42,230 nucleotides of DNA, taken from contig JAPYRS010000006.1 in NCBI GenBank assembly GCA_029936875.1, positions 1-42,230 of the forward strand. Direction: 5' to 3'. Shown here piece by piece: positions 34,815 to 42,230 of the stretch. The translations under genes and the position numbers were made by a program. The DNA is from Alphaproteobacteria bacterium (lineage in GTDB: Bacteria; Pseudomonadota; Alphaproteobacteria; SHVP01). Within the stretch, counting starts at the first letter, position 1; each line of letters begins with the position of its first letter. The notes beneath the pieces are model-generated. The model ran no database searches. It had not been told where the DNA came from and worked only from the letters and a program-made list of their open reading frames with translations.

Positions 34815-35672
34815 TTATTGGTCGAGAATATTACCGTCGGCATCATAGAGAATAATTTCGGATTTCCTGCGCTGAAGCTCGAGAACTTCGGTGATGGCGG
34901 CGCGAAACAGTTCCTGGCTGATCTGATCGTAAACTTCGATCAACGGCGGCGGCGCGGTTTCGCGGCGATCTTCCACCATGATCAGATGCCACCCGAATTT
35001 GGTTTTGACCGGTGCGGAGAATCCGCCAATTTCCATAGACCAGGCCACATCGGCAAATTCCTTCACCAGACCGCTGTGTTTGTAATAACCAAGATCGCCG
35101 CCGGCCGGTGCGGACGGCCCGGTTGAGCGTTCCCGGGCAAGAGTCTGGAAATCGCCGCCTTCTTCGAGCAATTCGTAAATCTCTTCGGCCTCTTCCTGGC
35201 TATCGACCAGAATGTGCCGGGCGCGAACTTCGATCTCGCCGCCCTTTTCGGCAAAATTGATCTGGTAATAGGCGACGATGGCCTCATCGGTGATCGCCCC
35301 GTCACCCACCTTCTGGATGATCTCGTCTCGCAGGATTTGGTTGACGGCCGAATCGATGCGTCGTTTTACCGCCGGATCCTGATCGAGGCCGTCGCTACGG
35401 GCAAGCGTCGACAGAAGCGCGGTATTGACCATTTCCCGGATCGCCAGCGGAAACAACTGGGCTTGCGGGATCTGCTGAACCTGCGGCGGCAGGGTGGCGA
35501 TAAAGTCGGCCACGTCCGACGCCAGAATCTCGACGCCGTCCACCCTGGCCAAAACTGCATCCGGCGGCGGGCCGTCTTCCTGGGCCTGAAGCGCTGCACC
35601 ACCAAAAAGAAGCGGCGCGACAAGCGCCGAAACAGCGGCATACCGCGCCGTACGGGAGATCAGGGAATTCAT
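34815..35672 (-). CDS. Periplasmic parvulin-type peptidyl-prolyl isomerase
   Basis: From the ATG at 35672 (AGAGGCG site) the protein has 285 residues. A signal peptide (about 1-31, ending ALQA) precedes a SurA-like N-terminal helical region. The PpiC rotamase domain is at about 140-235 (RARHILVDSQEEAEEIYELL, GDLGYYKHSGLVKEFADVAW and TKFGWHLIMVEDRRE), with a C-terminal helix. Such proteins assist folding of exported proteins. It sits upstream of argJ and divergent from secA, a common alphaproteobacterial arrangement, here interrupted by the GFA-family gene. Confidence 0.93.
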   Translation of the reverse strand: MNSLISRTARYAAVSALVAPLLFGGAALQAQEDGPPPDAVLARVDGVEILASDVADFIATLPPQVQQIPQAQLFPLAIREMVNTALLSTLARSDGLDQDPAVKRRIDSAVNQILRDEIIQKVGDGAITDEAIVAYYQINFAEKGGEIEVRARHILVDSQEEAEEIYELLEEGGDFQTLARERSTGPSAPAGGDLGYYKHSGLVKEFADVAWSMEIGGFSAPVKTKFGWHLIMVEDRRETAPPPLIEVYDQISQELFRAAITEVLELQRRKSEIILYDADGNILDQ

Positions 35673-35753
35673 GGGACGCCTCTTAGAAGGGGATGCCAGC
35701 GGTTGTAATACGTTGAGAATCAAGGGCCCTAACGCCCGAGCCGCGTCTTATAA

Positions 35754-35819
35754 CATGACCGGGGGCCCCTTTGACCACGGGAAAGGGCACTATTGCCGCT
35801 CTTCACCGAGCCTTGATGG
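35754..35819 (+). repeat. Direct repeat, copy 1, flanking the GFA gene
   Basis: Starting with CATGACC and containing TTTGACCACGGGAAAGGGC, this segment aligns without gaps to 36342-36407. The first 35 bases are nearly identical, the next 22 about half identical, and CCTTGATGG is exact again. It lies between the ppiC start and the GFA-family gene. CCCTTT and AAAGGG can pair around a 9-base loop. The nature of the element is unknown; decay outward from a conserved core suggests an old dispersed repeat. Confidence 0.75.
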
Positions 35820-35868
35820 GTCTCTGAAGGCCGTTTTTTCCCAGCGTTTCGGTTTGAAATCCGCCGCC

Positions 35869-36234
35869 TCATGGCAAACGGCTCCCATAGATATACTTGA
35901 TTGGAATCGAATCAAGATCGACATCTTCAAGGCAACGGACGTTGATTCCCCAATCGTCTGGCGCAGTGCGTGGCCGCCGGAATGTCAGAACGCCACAATT
36001 CTTGCAAAAATAATCCCTGGCGACGTGGGTGTGGAATGAGTAGGAGCTGAGGTCCTCAAGCGGGGTGAGCAATCTAAAGCAGTCAGATTCAACGCGATGA
36101 ATTAGAGCTCCCCGACGTCTGCAAATGGAACAGTCGCAACTGCGCACATGATCGAGGACGGCATCGATCTCGAATTGGACGCGGCCGCAATGGCAAGAGC
36201 CGCGATATGTCTTGCTCAAACAGTGCCCCTTCAT
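35869..36234 (-). CDS. GFA/CENP-V family zinc protein
   Basis: From the ATG at 36234 the protein has 121 residues, the usual size for the GFA family (glutathione-dependent formaldehyde-activating enzyme type). Zinc ligands are in YRGSCHCGRVQFEI, CDCSICRRRGAL and YFCKNCGVLTF. Most family members have no proven substrate, so formaldehyde activation should not be assumed. The 44 extra residues of the track ORF are not family-like. The gene lies between two direct repeats in the ppiC-secA divergent interval, which suggests it is a later arrival there. Confidence 0.85.
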   Translation of the reverse strand: MKGHCLSKTYRGSCHCGRVQFEIDAVLDHVRSCDCSICRRRGALIHRVESDCFRLLTPLEDLSSYSFHTHVARDYFCKNCGVLTFRRPRTAPDDWGINVRCLEDVDLDSIPIKYIYGSRLP

Positions 36235-36341
36235 CGCTATGAATACGCGATCTCCCCTTTGTCTGGCATTTCTACCATATCCATCGTCGCCCTTCGCTTG
36301 TCGATGACGCCTACCGTCCTGGACTTGCCGGGTCTCGCAGG

Positions 36342-36407
36342 CATGACCGGACCCCCCTTTGACCACGGGAAAGGGCGTCTGGGCTGCCGATCACCCAGCC
36401 TTGATGG
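36342..36407 (+). repeat. Direct repeat, copy 2, flanking the GFA gene
   Basis: This is the second copy of the element at 35754-35819, in the same orientation and offset by 588 bases. It lies just upstream of the secA promoter. The plus-strand reading of both copies gives similar peptides (PFDHGKG, then SPSLDGS), but neither is in a credible gene, so the similarity is taken as DNA-level repetition. Confidence 0.75.
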
Positions 36408-36438
36408 ATCGCGAGCGGCTTTGTTTCACCGGGTCTCG

Positions 36439-36467
36439 TTGACAGAGCGGTATCGGCTGCTTATGTC
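36439..36467 (+). promoter_or_regulatory. Sigma-70 promoter of secA
   Basis: TTGACA is followed by exactly 17 bases and TATGTC. The expected transcription start is near 36474, giving a leader of about 75 bases before the secA ATG. The -35 is perfect and the -10 is good. Confidence 0.65.
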
Positions 36468-36475
36468 TCATTTCG

Positions 36476-36529
36476 CCCCCAAGCGCACTGGGGTTTCCCC
36501 CAAAGCGTATGGGGGTTTGTCTTTTTATT
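36476..36529 (+). terminator. Tandem hairpins with U-tract in the secA leader (possible attenuator)
   Basis: The leader contains CCCCC (36476-36480), GGGG (36490-36493), CCCCC (36497-36501) and GGGGG (36511-36515), followed by TTTGTCTTTTTATT. The first and second pair, as do the third and fourth, which together with the T-rich run forms a terminator. The second and third can pair instead (GGGG-TTT-CCCC), which would disrupt it. The two hairpins resemble each other (CCCCCAAGCG and CCCCCAAAGCG starts), as if duplicated. Only about 20 bases separate the U-tract from the secA ATG. Alternative: a simple terminator for readthrough from upstream. Confidence 0.55.
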
Positions 36530-36548
36530 CTCAGCCCTTAGGACACCC

Positions 36549-39302
36549 ATGATTGGCGCGATTGCCAGGCGATTACTCGGCTCAGCCAACGAGCGCATCA
36601 TCAAAGGTCTACAAAAGTCTGTCGACGCGACCAACGCCCTTGAAGATCAAACCAAGGCGCTATCCGACGACGAGTTGCGCGCCCAGACCGACAAATTCCG
36701 GTTCCGCGTCACCGGCGGCGAAAGCCTTGAATCGCTGCTGCCGGAGGCCTTTGCCGTCGTTCGGGAAGCCGCCCGCCGGGCGCTGGGTGAGCGCCATTAC
36801 GACGTCCAATTAATCGGCGGCATGGTTCTACATAGCGGCGAGATTGCCGAGATGAAGACCGGAGAGGGTAAAACCCTGGTCGCGACCCTGGCCGTTTATC
36901 TGAACGCACTTGGCGGCAAGGGCGTCCACGTCGTTACCGTCAACGACTATCTGGCGACCCGCGATTCGGAATGGATGGGGCGCGTCTACAAATTTCTTGA
37001 CCTCAGCGTCGGCTGCATTGTTCACGGCCTCGACGACGACCAGCGCCGCAGCGCCTACGGATCGGACGTGACCTACGGCACCAATAACGAATTCGGCTTT
37101 GATTATCTCCGCGACAACATGAAGTTTGAGCGCGAATCGATGGTCCAGCGCGAGTTTAACTTCGCCATCGTCGATGAGGTCGATTCGATCCTGATCGATG
37201 AAGCACGGACACCGTTGATTATTTCCGGCCCGACCGAACAGAGTTCGGAATTGTATGTCTCCCTCGATCTGCAAATTCCAAAACTGACGGCGGCGGAATT
37301 TGAAGTCGATGAAAAGGCGCGTACCGCCGTCCTGACCGACGCCGGTGTCGAGCATATCGAGGCCCTGCTTACCAGCGACGAGTTGCTGAAGGGCGCCAGC
37401 CTTTACGATCTCGAGAATGTCGCCCTGGTGCACCACGTCAATCAGGCCTTGCGCGCACACAAACTATTTTCCCGCGATACCGATTACATCGTGAAAGACG
37501 ACAAGGTCGTCATCATTGATGAATTTACCGGTCGCGCGATGGAAGGCCGGCGTTATTCAGAGGGTCTCCACCAGGCGTTGGAAGCGAAAGAGCGTGTATC
37601 GATCCAGCAGGAAAACCAGACGCTTGCCTCGATTACGTTTCAGAATTTCTTCCGCCTCTATCCCAAACTCGCCGGCATGACCGGCACGGCGTTGACCGAA
37701 GCGGCGGAATTTGGCGACATCTACGATCTCGAAGTGGTTTCCATTCCGACCCATTTGCCGATGATCCGCAGTGATGAGGACGACGAGGTTTACCGGTCGA
37801 CGGTTGAAAAGGACAAATCAATCGTCGCGTTGATCGGTGAATGCCAGACCCGCGGCCAGCCGACACTGGTCGGCACCGTTTCGATTGAAAAATCGGAAGC
37901 CTTTGCCGAACTTCTGGAGAAGGCGAAGATTCCCTACAAGGTTTTGAACGCGCGCTTCCACGATCAGGAGGCGGCCATCATTGCCCAAGCCGGTCGGGTC
38001 GGCTCAGTCACGATTGCTACCAACATGGCCGGTCGCGGCACCGACATTCAGCTTGGCGGCAATCTCGATATGCGGATCGCGGTCGAACTTGGCGATCTGA
38101 AAGAAGGTCCCGCCCGCGACGAGGCAATCAAGAAGATCCAAGCCGAAGTCGCGGAAGAAAAAGCCAAGGTGCTGGAACTCGGCGGCCTTTGCGTCATCGG
38201 TACCGAGCGCCACGAAAGCCGCCGCATCGACAATCAGTTGCGGGGCCGTTCCGGTCGCCAGGGCGACCCCGGAAAATCACATTTCTTTTTGTCCCTCGAA
38301 GACGACCTGATGCGGATTTTCGGCACCGAACGCATGAGCGGTATGCTGCAAAAACTTGGCCTCAAAGAATCCGAAGCGATTATTCATCCGTGGATCAACA
38401 AGGCGCTTGAAAAAGCGCAGCAGAAAGTTGAAGCGCGCAACTACGACATTCGAAAAAATCTGCTGAAATTCGACGATGTCATGAATGACCAACGGAAAGT
38501 CATTTATCAGCAGCGCGTCGAATTGATGGAGACGCTCGACGTGTCGGAAACGGTCGCCGACATGCGCGACGAAAACATCACCAACATGGTCGCCGAACAC
38601 ATTCCCGAAAAGGCGATGGCCGAACAATGGGATGTGAAAGGGTTGCAGCATGAAGTGAAGCGCGTGCTGGGCCTCGACCTGCCGATCATCGAATGGGCCG
38701 ACGAAGAAGGCATCGCCGACGAGGAAATCAAGGATCGGCTGACCGATGCGGTGGCCAAAAAGATGGCCGAGAAGGTCGCCCGCTATTCGCCCGAAGTCTG
38801 GCGGATGGTAGAAAAAAGCCTTCTGTTACAGTTACTTGACCAACACTGGAAAGAGCATTTGCTGGGCCTCGATCATCTCCGGCAGGGCATTGGGCTGCGC
38901 GCCTACGGGCAGAAAGATCCGCTTAATGAGTACAAGCGGGAATCCTTCGATCTGTTTGAAGAAATGCTTTCGACGCTTCGCGGCGCGATCACTTTATCCT
39001 TGTCCCATCTCGAAATTCGCTTTGAAGACCCGACCACGGTTGCCGGTATGGGCGGACCGGGCGTGCCGCCTGATCAGCAGGCGCAACATAACGACCCGGG
39101 CACCGGGGAAAACGAAATGGCCGGCAATAACCGCCCAGGGGGCCAGGCAGGTACGGCAGTCGGCACGGCGACGTTGACGCGGCCGCCAAAGGCAGAATTC
39201 CATCCTGATATTCCGGCGACATGGGGCAAGGTTCGAAGGAACGCACCGTGCCCGTGTGGGTCCGGCAAAAAATACAAACAGTGCCACGGTAAGGTGACTT
39301 AA
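36549..39302 (+). CDS. secA: Preprotein translocase ATPase SecA
   Basis: SecA drives export of unfolded proteins through SecYEG by ATP hydrolysis. The 917-residue protein has all parts: the DEAD-like motor with Walker [21 protein letters not shown], Walker [21 protein letters not shown], the preprotein crosslinking domain, NBD2 with [14 protein letters not shown] and [13 protein letters not shown], the helical scaffold and wing, and the C-terminal zinc/SecB-binding tail [14 protein letters not shown]. An AGGA site precedes the ATG. It has its own promoter and a structured leader. Confidence 0.98.
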   Translation: MIGAIARRLLGSANERIIKGLQKSVDATNALEDQTKALSDDELRAQTDKFRFRVTGGESLESLLPEAFAVVREAARRALGERHYDVQLIGGMVLHSGEIAEMKTGEGKTLVATLAVYLNALGGKGVHVVTVNDYLATRDSEWMGRVYKFLDLSVGCIVHGLDDDQRRSAYGSDVTYGTNNEFGFDYLRDNMKFERESMVQREFNFAIVDEVDSILIDEARTPLIISGPTEQSSELYVSLDLQIPKLTAAEFEVDEKARTAVLTDAGVEHIEALLTSDELLKGASLYDLENVALVHHVNQALRAHKLFSRDTDYIVKDDKVVIIDEFTGRAMEGRRYSEGLHQALEAKERVSIQQENQTLASITFQNFFRLYPKLAGMTGTALTEAAEFGDIYDLEVVSIPTHLPMIRSDEDDEVYRSTVEKDKSIVALIGECQTRGQPTLVGTVSIEKSEAFAELLEKAKIPYKVLNARFHDQEAAIIAQAGRVGSVTIATNMAGRGTDIQLGGNLDMRIAVELGDLKEGPARDEAIKKIQAEVAEEKAKVLELGGLCVIGTERHESRRIDNQLRGRSGRQGDPGKSHFFLSLEDDLMRIFGTERMSGMLQKLGLKESEAIIHPWINKALEKAQQKVEARNYDIRKNLLKFDDVMNDQRKVIYQQRVELMETLDVSETVADMRDENITNMVAEHIPEKAMAEQWDVKGLQHEVKRVLGLDLPIIEWADEEGIADEEIKDRLTDAVAKKMAEKVARYSPEVWRMVEKSLLLQLLDQHWKEHLLGLDHLRQGIGLRAYGQKDPLNEYKRESFDLFEEMLSTLRGAITLSLSHLEIRFEDPTTVAGMGGPGVPPDQQAQHNDPGTGENEMAGNNRPGGQAGTAVGTATLTRPPKAEFHPDIPATWGKVRRNAPCPCGSGKKYKQCHGKVT

Positions 39303-39361
39303 AGCCCGACCCGACTGCGAAACGCGGCATCCGATTCCCAAAACAGAGCGAGGCAAATCGC

Positions 39362-40381
39362 ATGATCGCAGGAATACTCTCCGCGGTCGCGATTGCCCTC
39401 TATCTGATCATTGCACTGCCGGTGCCAGCTGCCGCGGCGGACGCCATCACCGTGATCGAAAATGCGGAATGCCGGCAGCCGAAATGGGACTACCGGACAA
39501 GGACGAAATGCGCCGGCATCCTGGTCGATGAGCGCATCCGGACCTTTCGGCATTACATTCCAAAGTCTGATCGGCTAAATTCTGATCGGCCAAAGTCAGA
39601 TGCGGCAATGCCTCTGGTCATTGTCCTGCACGGCGGCGGCGGCATGGCGGCTGGGGTCGAAGCATCGACCCGCTTTCAACTGACCCAATTGGCGCGCGAA
39701 GAAAAATTTGCCGTCGTCTATCCGGACGCCTTTGAAAAACACTGGAACGACGGTCGCGACGCTATCATCTCGATTGCCCATATCGAAAAGATTGACGATG
39801 TGAAATTTATTGAAGCCCTGATCGATGACATGGCGGGGCGGACCAATGTCGACCTGCACCGCGTGTTCGTCACCGGCATTTCAAACGGCGGCATGATGTC
39901 ATTGCGCCTCGCCTGCGAGTTGTCGCACCGTGTGCGCGCCGTCGCCGCTGTTGTTGGAAATCTTGCCGACGTCACTGCCGCGAGCTGCGCACCGGCAAAC
40001 CCGGTGTCGGTACTGGTGGTGAACGGCACGCTTGATCCGCTGGTTCCCTACCAGGGCGGCTTCGTTACCGATTATGCGCGCAGGCGCGGCAAAGTCATTT
40101 CCACCGATGCGACGATGGAGATATTTCGCACTGCCGGTCATTGCGCGGGGACAGCCGAAGTTTTACCGCTGCCCGACCGCGACCGGAACGATGCCTCCAC
40201 CATCACCCAATACACTTGGGGAAATTGCGACGACGGCGCGCGCGTAAGGCTTCTGAAAATTTCAGGCGGTGGCCACACTTGGCCCGGCACCGATCACGTG
40301 CTACGGCGGCTCACCGGCGTGATGAACAACGACATCAAGGGCAGCGAAGTGATCTGGGCGTTTTTTAATGAGGCCGAGTAG
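39362..40381 (+). CDS. Secreted PHB-depolymerase-family esterase (LpqC type)
   Basis: The 339-residue protein has a signal peptide (about 1-26, ending AAA) and an esterase core of the PHB depolymerase / feruloyl esterase type. The triad is complete: S174 in VTGISNGGMMS, D225 in NGTLDPLVPYQGG and H305 in SGGGHTWPG. VIVLHGGGG is the oxyanion-hole segment. The substrate could be a polyester, an acetylated sugar or a feruloyl ester. A small tandem repeat (three 15-base units) lies in a loop at residues 67-81. The gene follows secA after 59 bases; a shared transcript is possible but not shown. Confidence 0.9.
   Translation: MIAGILSAVAIALYLIIALPVPAAAADAITVIENAECRQPKWDYRTRTKCAGILVDERIRTFRHYIPKSDRLNSDRPKSDAAMPLVIVLHGGGGMAAGVEASTRFQLTQLAREEKFAVVYPDAFEKHWNDGRDAIISIAHIEKIDDVKFIEALIDDMAGRTNVDLHRVFVTGISNGGMMSLRLACELSHRVRAVAAVVGNLADVTAASCAPANPVSVLVVNGTLDPLVPYQGGFVTDYARRRGKVISTDATMEIFRTAGHCAGTAEVLPLPDRDRNDASTITQYTWGNCDDGARVRLLKISGGGHTWPGTDHVLRRLTGVMNNDIKGSEVIWAFFNEAE
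39562..39606. repeat. Three 15-base tandem units inside the esterase gene
   Basis: The units AAAGTCTGATCGGCT, AAATTCTGATCGGCC and AAAGTCAGATGCGGC are head to tail and in frame. They encode KSDRL-NSDRP-KSDAA just before the first core strand. The third unit is the most diverged. It is a slippage-type expansion in a surface loop. Confidence 0.75.
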
Positions 40382-40416
40382 TTGGTGATGCAGCAGCACG
40401 CCGCGACGTTGGTTGA

Positions 40417-41379
40417 TTATTGAACGCCGGGGCGGCCCATATCGAGGAACTTGTCGCGGCGTTGTGCAGCCAACTGTTGCGGCGTGAGGTCATTCAAGTC
40501 CTTCAGCGTTTCTGCAATCGCGTCACCGAGTGAGGACATGGCGATTTCCGGGTCGCGGTGGGCACCGCCGAGCGGTTCTTCAACAATCCGGTCGATGACT
40601 TTGTATCCCAGCAGATCCTGTGCCGTCAGTTTGAGCGCTTCGGCCGCATCGCGGGCGCGGGCCGCGTCCCGCCATAGGATGGAAGCGCAGCCTTCCGGCG
40701 AGATCACCGAATAAACGGAATGCTCGAGCATGAGAACTTTGTTGCCGGCCGCAATCGCCATCGCGCCACCGGAGCCACCCTCGCCGACAATTGAGACGAC
40801 AAAGGGCACTTTCACCTTGAGGCAGCATTCGATTGAGCGCGCGATGGCTTCCGACTGCCCGCGTTCTTCGGCCTCGACGCCGGGATGGGCGCCGGGGGTA
40901 TCGACGAAAGTCAGGATCGGGACATTGAACCGGGCCGCGAGTTCCATCAGGCGCACCGCCTTGCGGTAGCCCTCGGGATGGGCCATGCCGAAATTATGTT
41001 CGACCCGGCCTGCGGTGCCGGTGCCCTTTTCGTGGCCAATCACCATCACTGGTGTGCCGCGAAAACGGCCTAAGCCTCCGATCAGCGCTTTATCGTCGCC
41101 GAACGCGCGATCGCCGTGCAGCGGCGTGAATTCGTCGATCAGGCCGGAGACATAATCGAGAAAGTGCGGCCGGTCGGGATGACGCGCGACCTGCATTTTC
41201 TGCCACGGCGTCAGCTTGTCGTAAACCTGATGGAGAGCCGTATCGACCTTGGCTTCGAGGCGGGTGACTTCGCTGGCGATATTGTCGTCGCTATCGTCGG
41301 TGAGGTGGCGAAGTTCCTTGATCTTGCCTTCGAGCTCGGCAATCGGTTTTTCAAAGTCGAGAAATGTATTTGATTCCAT
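40417..41379 (-). CDS. accA: Acetyl-CoA carboxylase carboxyltransferase subunit alpha
   Basis: AccA, with AccD, transfers the carboxyl group from biotin to acetyl-CoA to make malonyl-CoA for fatty acid synthesis. The 320-residue protein has the N-terminal helix LDFEKPIAELEGKIKELRHL and the carboxyltransferase core: ARHPDRPHFLDYVSGLIDEF, TPGAHPGVEAEERGQSEAIA, VGEGGSGGAMAIAAGNKVLM and SVISPEGCASILWRD. The length is standard. Its end converges with the esterase gene (35-base gap). The malyl-CoA lyase gene is 56 bases upstream in the same direction. Confidence 0.97.
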   Translation of the reverse strand: MESNTFLDFEKPIAELEGKIKELRHLTDDSDDNIASEVTRLEAKVDTALHQVYDKLTPWQKMQVARHPDRPHFLDYVSGLIDEFTPLHGDRAFGDDKALIGGLGRFRGTPVMVIGHEKGTGTAGRVEHNFGMAHPEGYRKAVRLMELAARFNVPILTFVDTPGAHPGVEAEERGQSEAIARSIECCLKVKVPFVVSIVGEGGSGGAMAIAAGNKVLMLEHSVYSVISPEGCASILWRDAARARDAAEALKLTAQDLLGYKVIDRIVEEPLGGAHRDPEIAMSSLGDAIAETLKDLNDLTPQQLAAQRRDKFLDMGRPGVQ

Positions 41380-41435
41380 AGTCTTATCTAGGCGCAGTTC
41401 GGTCTAATCGCAAGCAGGACGATCAGTGCCAAGTC

Positions 41436-42230
41436 CTATTTGTCTTCGAGGCTGGCGGCAGTATCAACAATCACCTGCGCCTGTTTCATCGACGCGTTGT
41501 CGATCAGGCGGCCATCAAGTGCCACCGCACCTTCACCGCGCGCCTGCGCCTCTTCCATCGCCACCAGCACGCGTTTTGCCTGCGCCACTTCTTCATCGGA
41601 CGGCGAAAAGACTTCGTTCGCAAGCGCGGTCTGGCTCGGGTGGATCGCCCATTTGCCGACGCAGCCGAGAACGGCAGCGCGACTGGCCTGGGCGCGGTAT
41701 CCGGCCTCGTCCTTGAAATTTCCGAACGGGCCGTCGATCGGGCGAAGCCCATTGGCGCGGGCCGCGATCACCATTTGCACAATCGGGTAGTGCCACATAT
41801 CAGCCCAGTGCGTGTCGCGGTTGCCGTCGGCGTCCGGGTCGGTGAGGACGACATAGTACGGATTGGGGCCGCCGATGTTGGTGGTTTTAACGCCGGTGGA
41901 GGCGGAATAGTCAGCCACCCCGAAATGCAGCGATTCAATGCGCGGGCTTGCCGCCGCGATCGCACCGATGTTCTGCATGCCGAGCGCTGATTCGATAATC
42001 AGTTCGAGGCCGATCGGTGTCTTGATTCCCTTGGCCGCTTCGATTTGCGTCAGTAGCACATCGATCGTGTAAACGTCTTCGGGCGTGCCGACCTTCGGGA
42101 TCATCATCAGGTCGAGATTGTTTCCGGCGCCTTCGACCACATCGATGATGTCGCGGTACATCCAGTGAGTGTCGAACCCGTTGACTCGAACCGACATGGT
42201 TTTCCCCTGCCACTCAATCGTGTTCAGCGC
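41436..42230 (-). CDS. Malyl-CoA lyase (HpcH/HpaI/CitE family), N-terminus cut by window edge
   Basis: The track lists an ATG at 42197, but the same frame is open to the window edge and reads ALNTIEWQGKTMSVRVNGFD. This continues the conserved sequence of malyl-CoA lyases, so the gene starts outside. Visible core: LDLMMIPKVGTPEDVYTIDV, IGLELIIESALGMQNIGAIA, LHFGVADYSAS (magnesium and CoA region) and GKWAIHPSQTALANEVFSPS. The family cleaves malyl-CoA to acetyl-CoA and glyoxylate, or beta-methylmalyl-CoA to propionyl-CoA and glyoxylate, in glyoxylate, serine-cycle or ethylmalonyl-CoA metabolism. Which substrate is used cannot be told. Glycolate oxidase at the other end of the window also produces glyoxylate. 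Confidence 0.9.
   Translation of the reverse strand, partial: ALNTIEWQGKTMSVRVNGFDTHWMYRDIIDVVEGAGNNLDLMMIPKVGTPEDVYTIDVLLTQIEAAKGIKTPIGLELIIESALGMQNIGAIAAASPRIESLHFGVADYSASTGVKTTNIGGPNPYYVVLTDPDADGNRDTHWADMWHYPIVQMVIAARANGLRPIDGPFGNFKDEAGYRAQASRAAVLGCVGKWAIHPSQTALANEVFSPSDEEVAQAKRVLVAMEEAQARGEGAVALDGRLIDNASMKQAQVIVDTAASLEDK

Noticed and set aside
36148-36552. 134-aa plus-strand ORF covering repeat copy 2 and the secA start
   Set aside because: It overlaps the GFA gene on the other strand and the secA promoter/leader; the peptide similarity to the copy 1 ORF reflects the DNA repeat.
1-42230. Search for CRISPR arrays, transposases, phage genes, toxin-antitoxin pairs and biosynthetic clusters
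   Set aside because: None could be supported. Gene content is largely conserved housekeeping, and I found no multi-gene novel system.

Overview
The window is a chromosomal stretch of an alphaproteobacterium. It is moderately GC-rich and probably from the Rhodospirillales or a nearby free-living lineage. This rests on gene content and order (lysC-ptsP-rodZ-ispG-hisS-prfA-prmC-DUF4167-clpB; comF-grxC-nitrilase-DUF1178; ppiC-argJ divergent from secA), on the zinc-free L36, and on alphaproteobacterial families such as DUF4167, DUF1178 and the ArsR-SRPBCC fusion. No strain can be named from the sequence. There is no phage, integrase, transposase, CRISPR array or defence island. Most of the window is housekeeping.

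Layout. 1-2 kb: glcE (cut by the left edge), glcD and rpmJ on the minus strand. 2-5 kb: cysH, a DUF2061 membrane protein and a DUF427-adenylate cyclase fusion on plus. 5-10 kb: a TfoX-like gene and tRNA-Val(GAC) on minus; an N-formylglutamate amidohydrolase; a candidate minus-strand sRNA; a chimeric transglycosylase/AMMECR1 ORF; an M23 endopeptidase; and an orphan napF. 10-24.5 kb: a long minus-strand housekeeping block, read from right to left as lysC, a nitronate monooxygenase-like gene, a broken ptsP, rodZ, ispG, hisS, prfA, prmC, DUF4167 and clpB. 24.6-32 kb: ubiG, an alpha/beta hydrolase, DUF1178, a methyltransferase, nitrilase-grxC-comF, a GNAT gene, an ArsR-SRPBCC regulator with a clear palindromic operator, and an NDUFAF5/BioC-like protein. 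32-42 kb: a GNAT-MutT fusion, GNAT, argJ and a parvulin PPIase on minus; a GFA-family gene between two direct repeats; secA with an attenuator-like leader; a PHB-depolymerase-type esterase; accA; and malyl-CoA lyase (cut by the right edge).

How the genes relate. Translation termination is represented by prfA with its methylase prmC. Protein quality control and secretion are represented by clpB, secA and ppiC. Cell shape and wall work is represented by rodZ and the M23 peptidase. Biosynthesis covers lysine/threonine (lysC), arginine (argJ), isoprenoids (ispG), ubiquinone (ubiG), fatty acids (accA) and sulfur (cysH). C2 metabolism is represented at both edges, by glycolate oxidase on the left and malyl-CoA lyase on the right.

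Most notable: no complete new multi-gene system is visible, but several unusual items are. (1) A compact sRNA candidate has promoter, anti-Shine-Dalgarno-like stretch and terminator all in register. (2) ptsP carries an in-frame nonsense codon and has lost its phosphohistidine domain. (3) An in-frame chimera joins a transglycosylase N-terminus to an AMMECR1 C-terminus. (4) A tandem-hairpin attenuator-like leader precedes secA. (5) Several accessory enzymes have lost a key residue or motif. Either the accessory genome is eroding, or some junctions are assembly errors; read mapping would decide.
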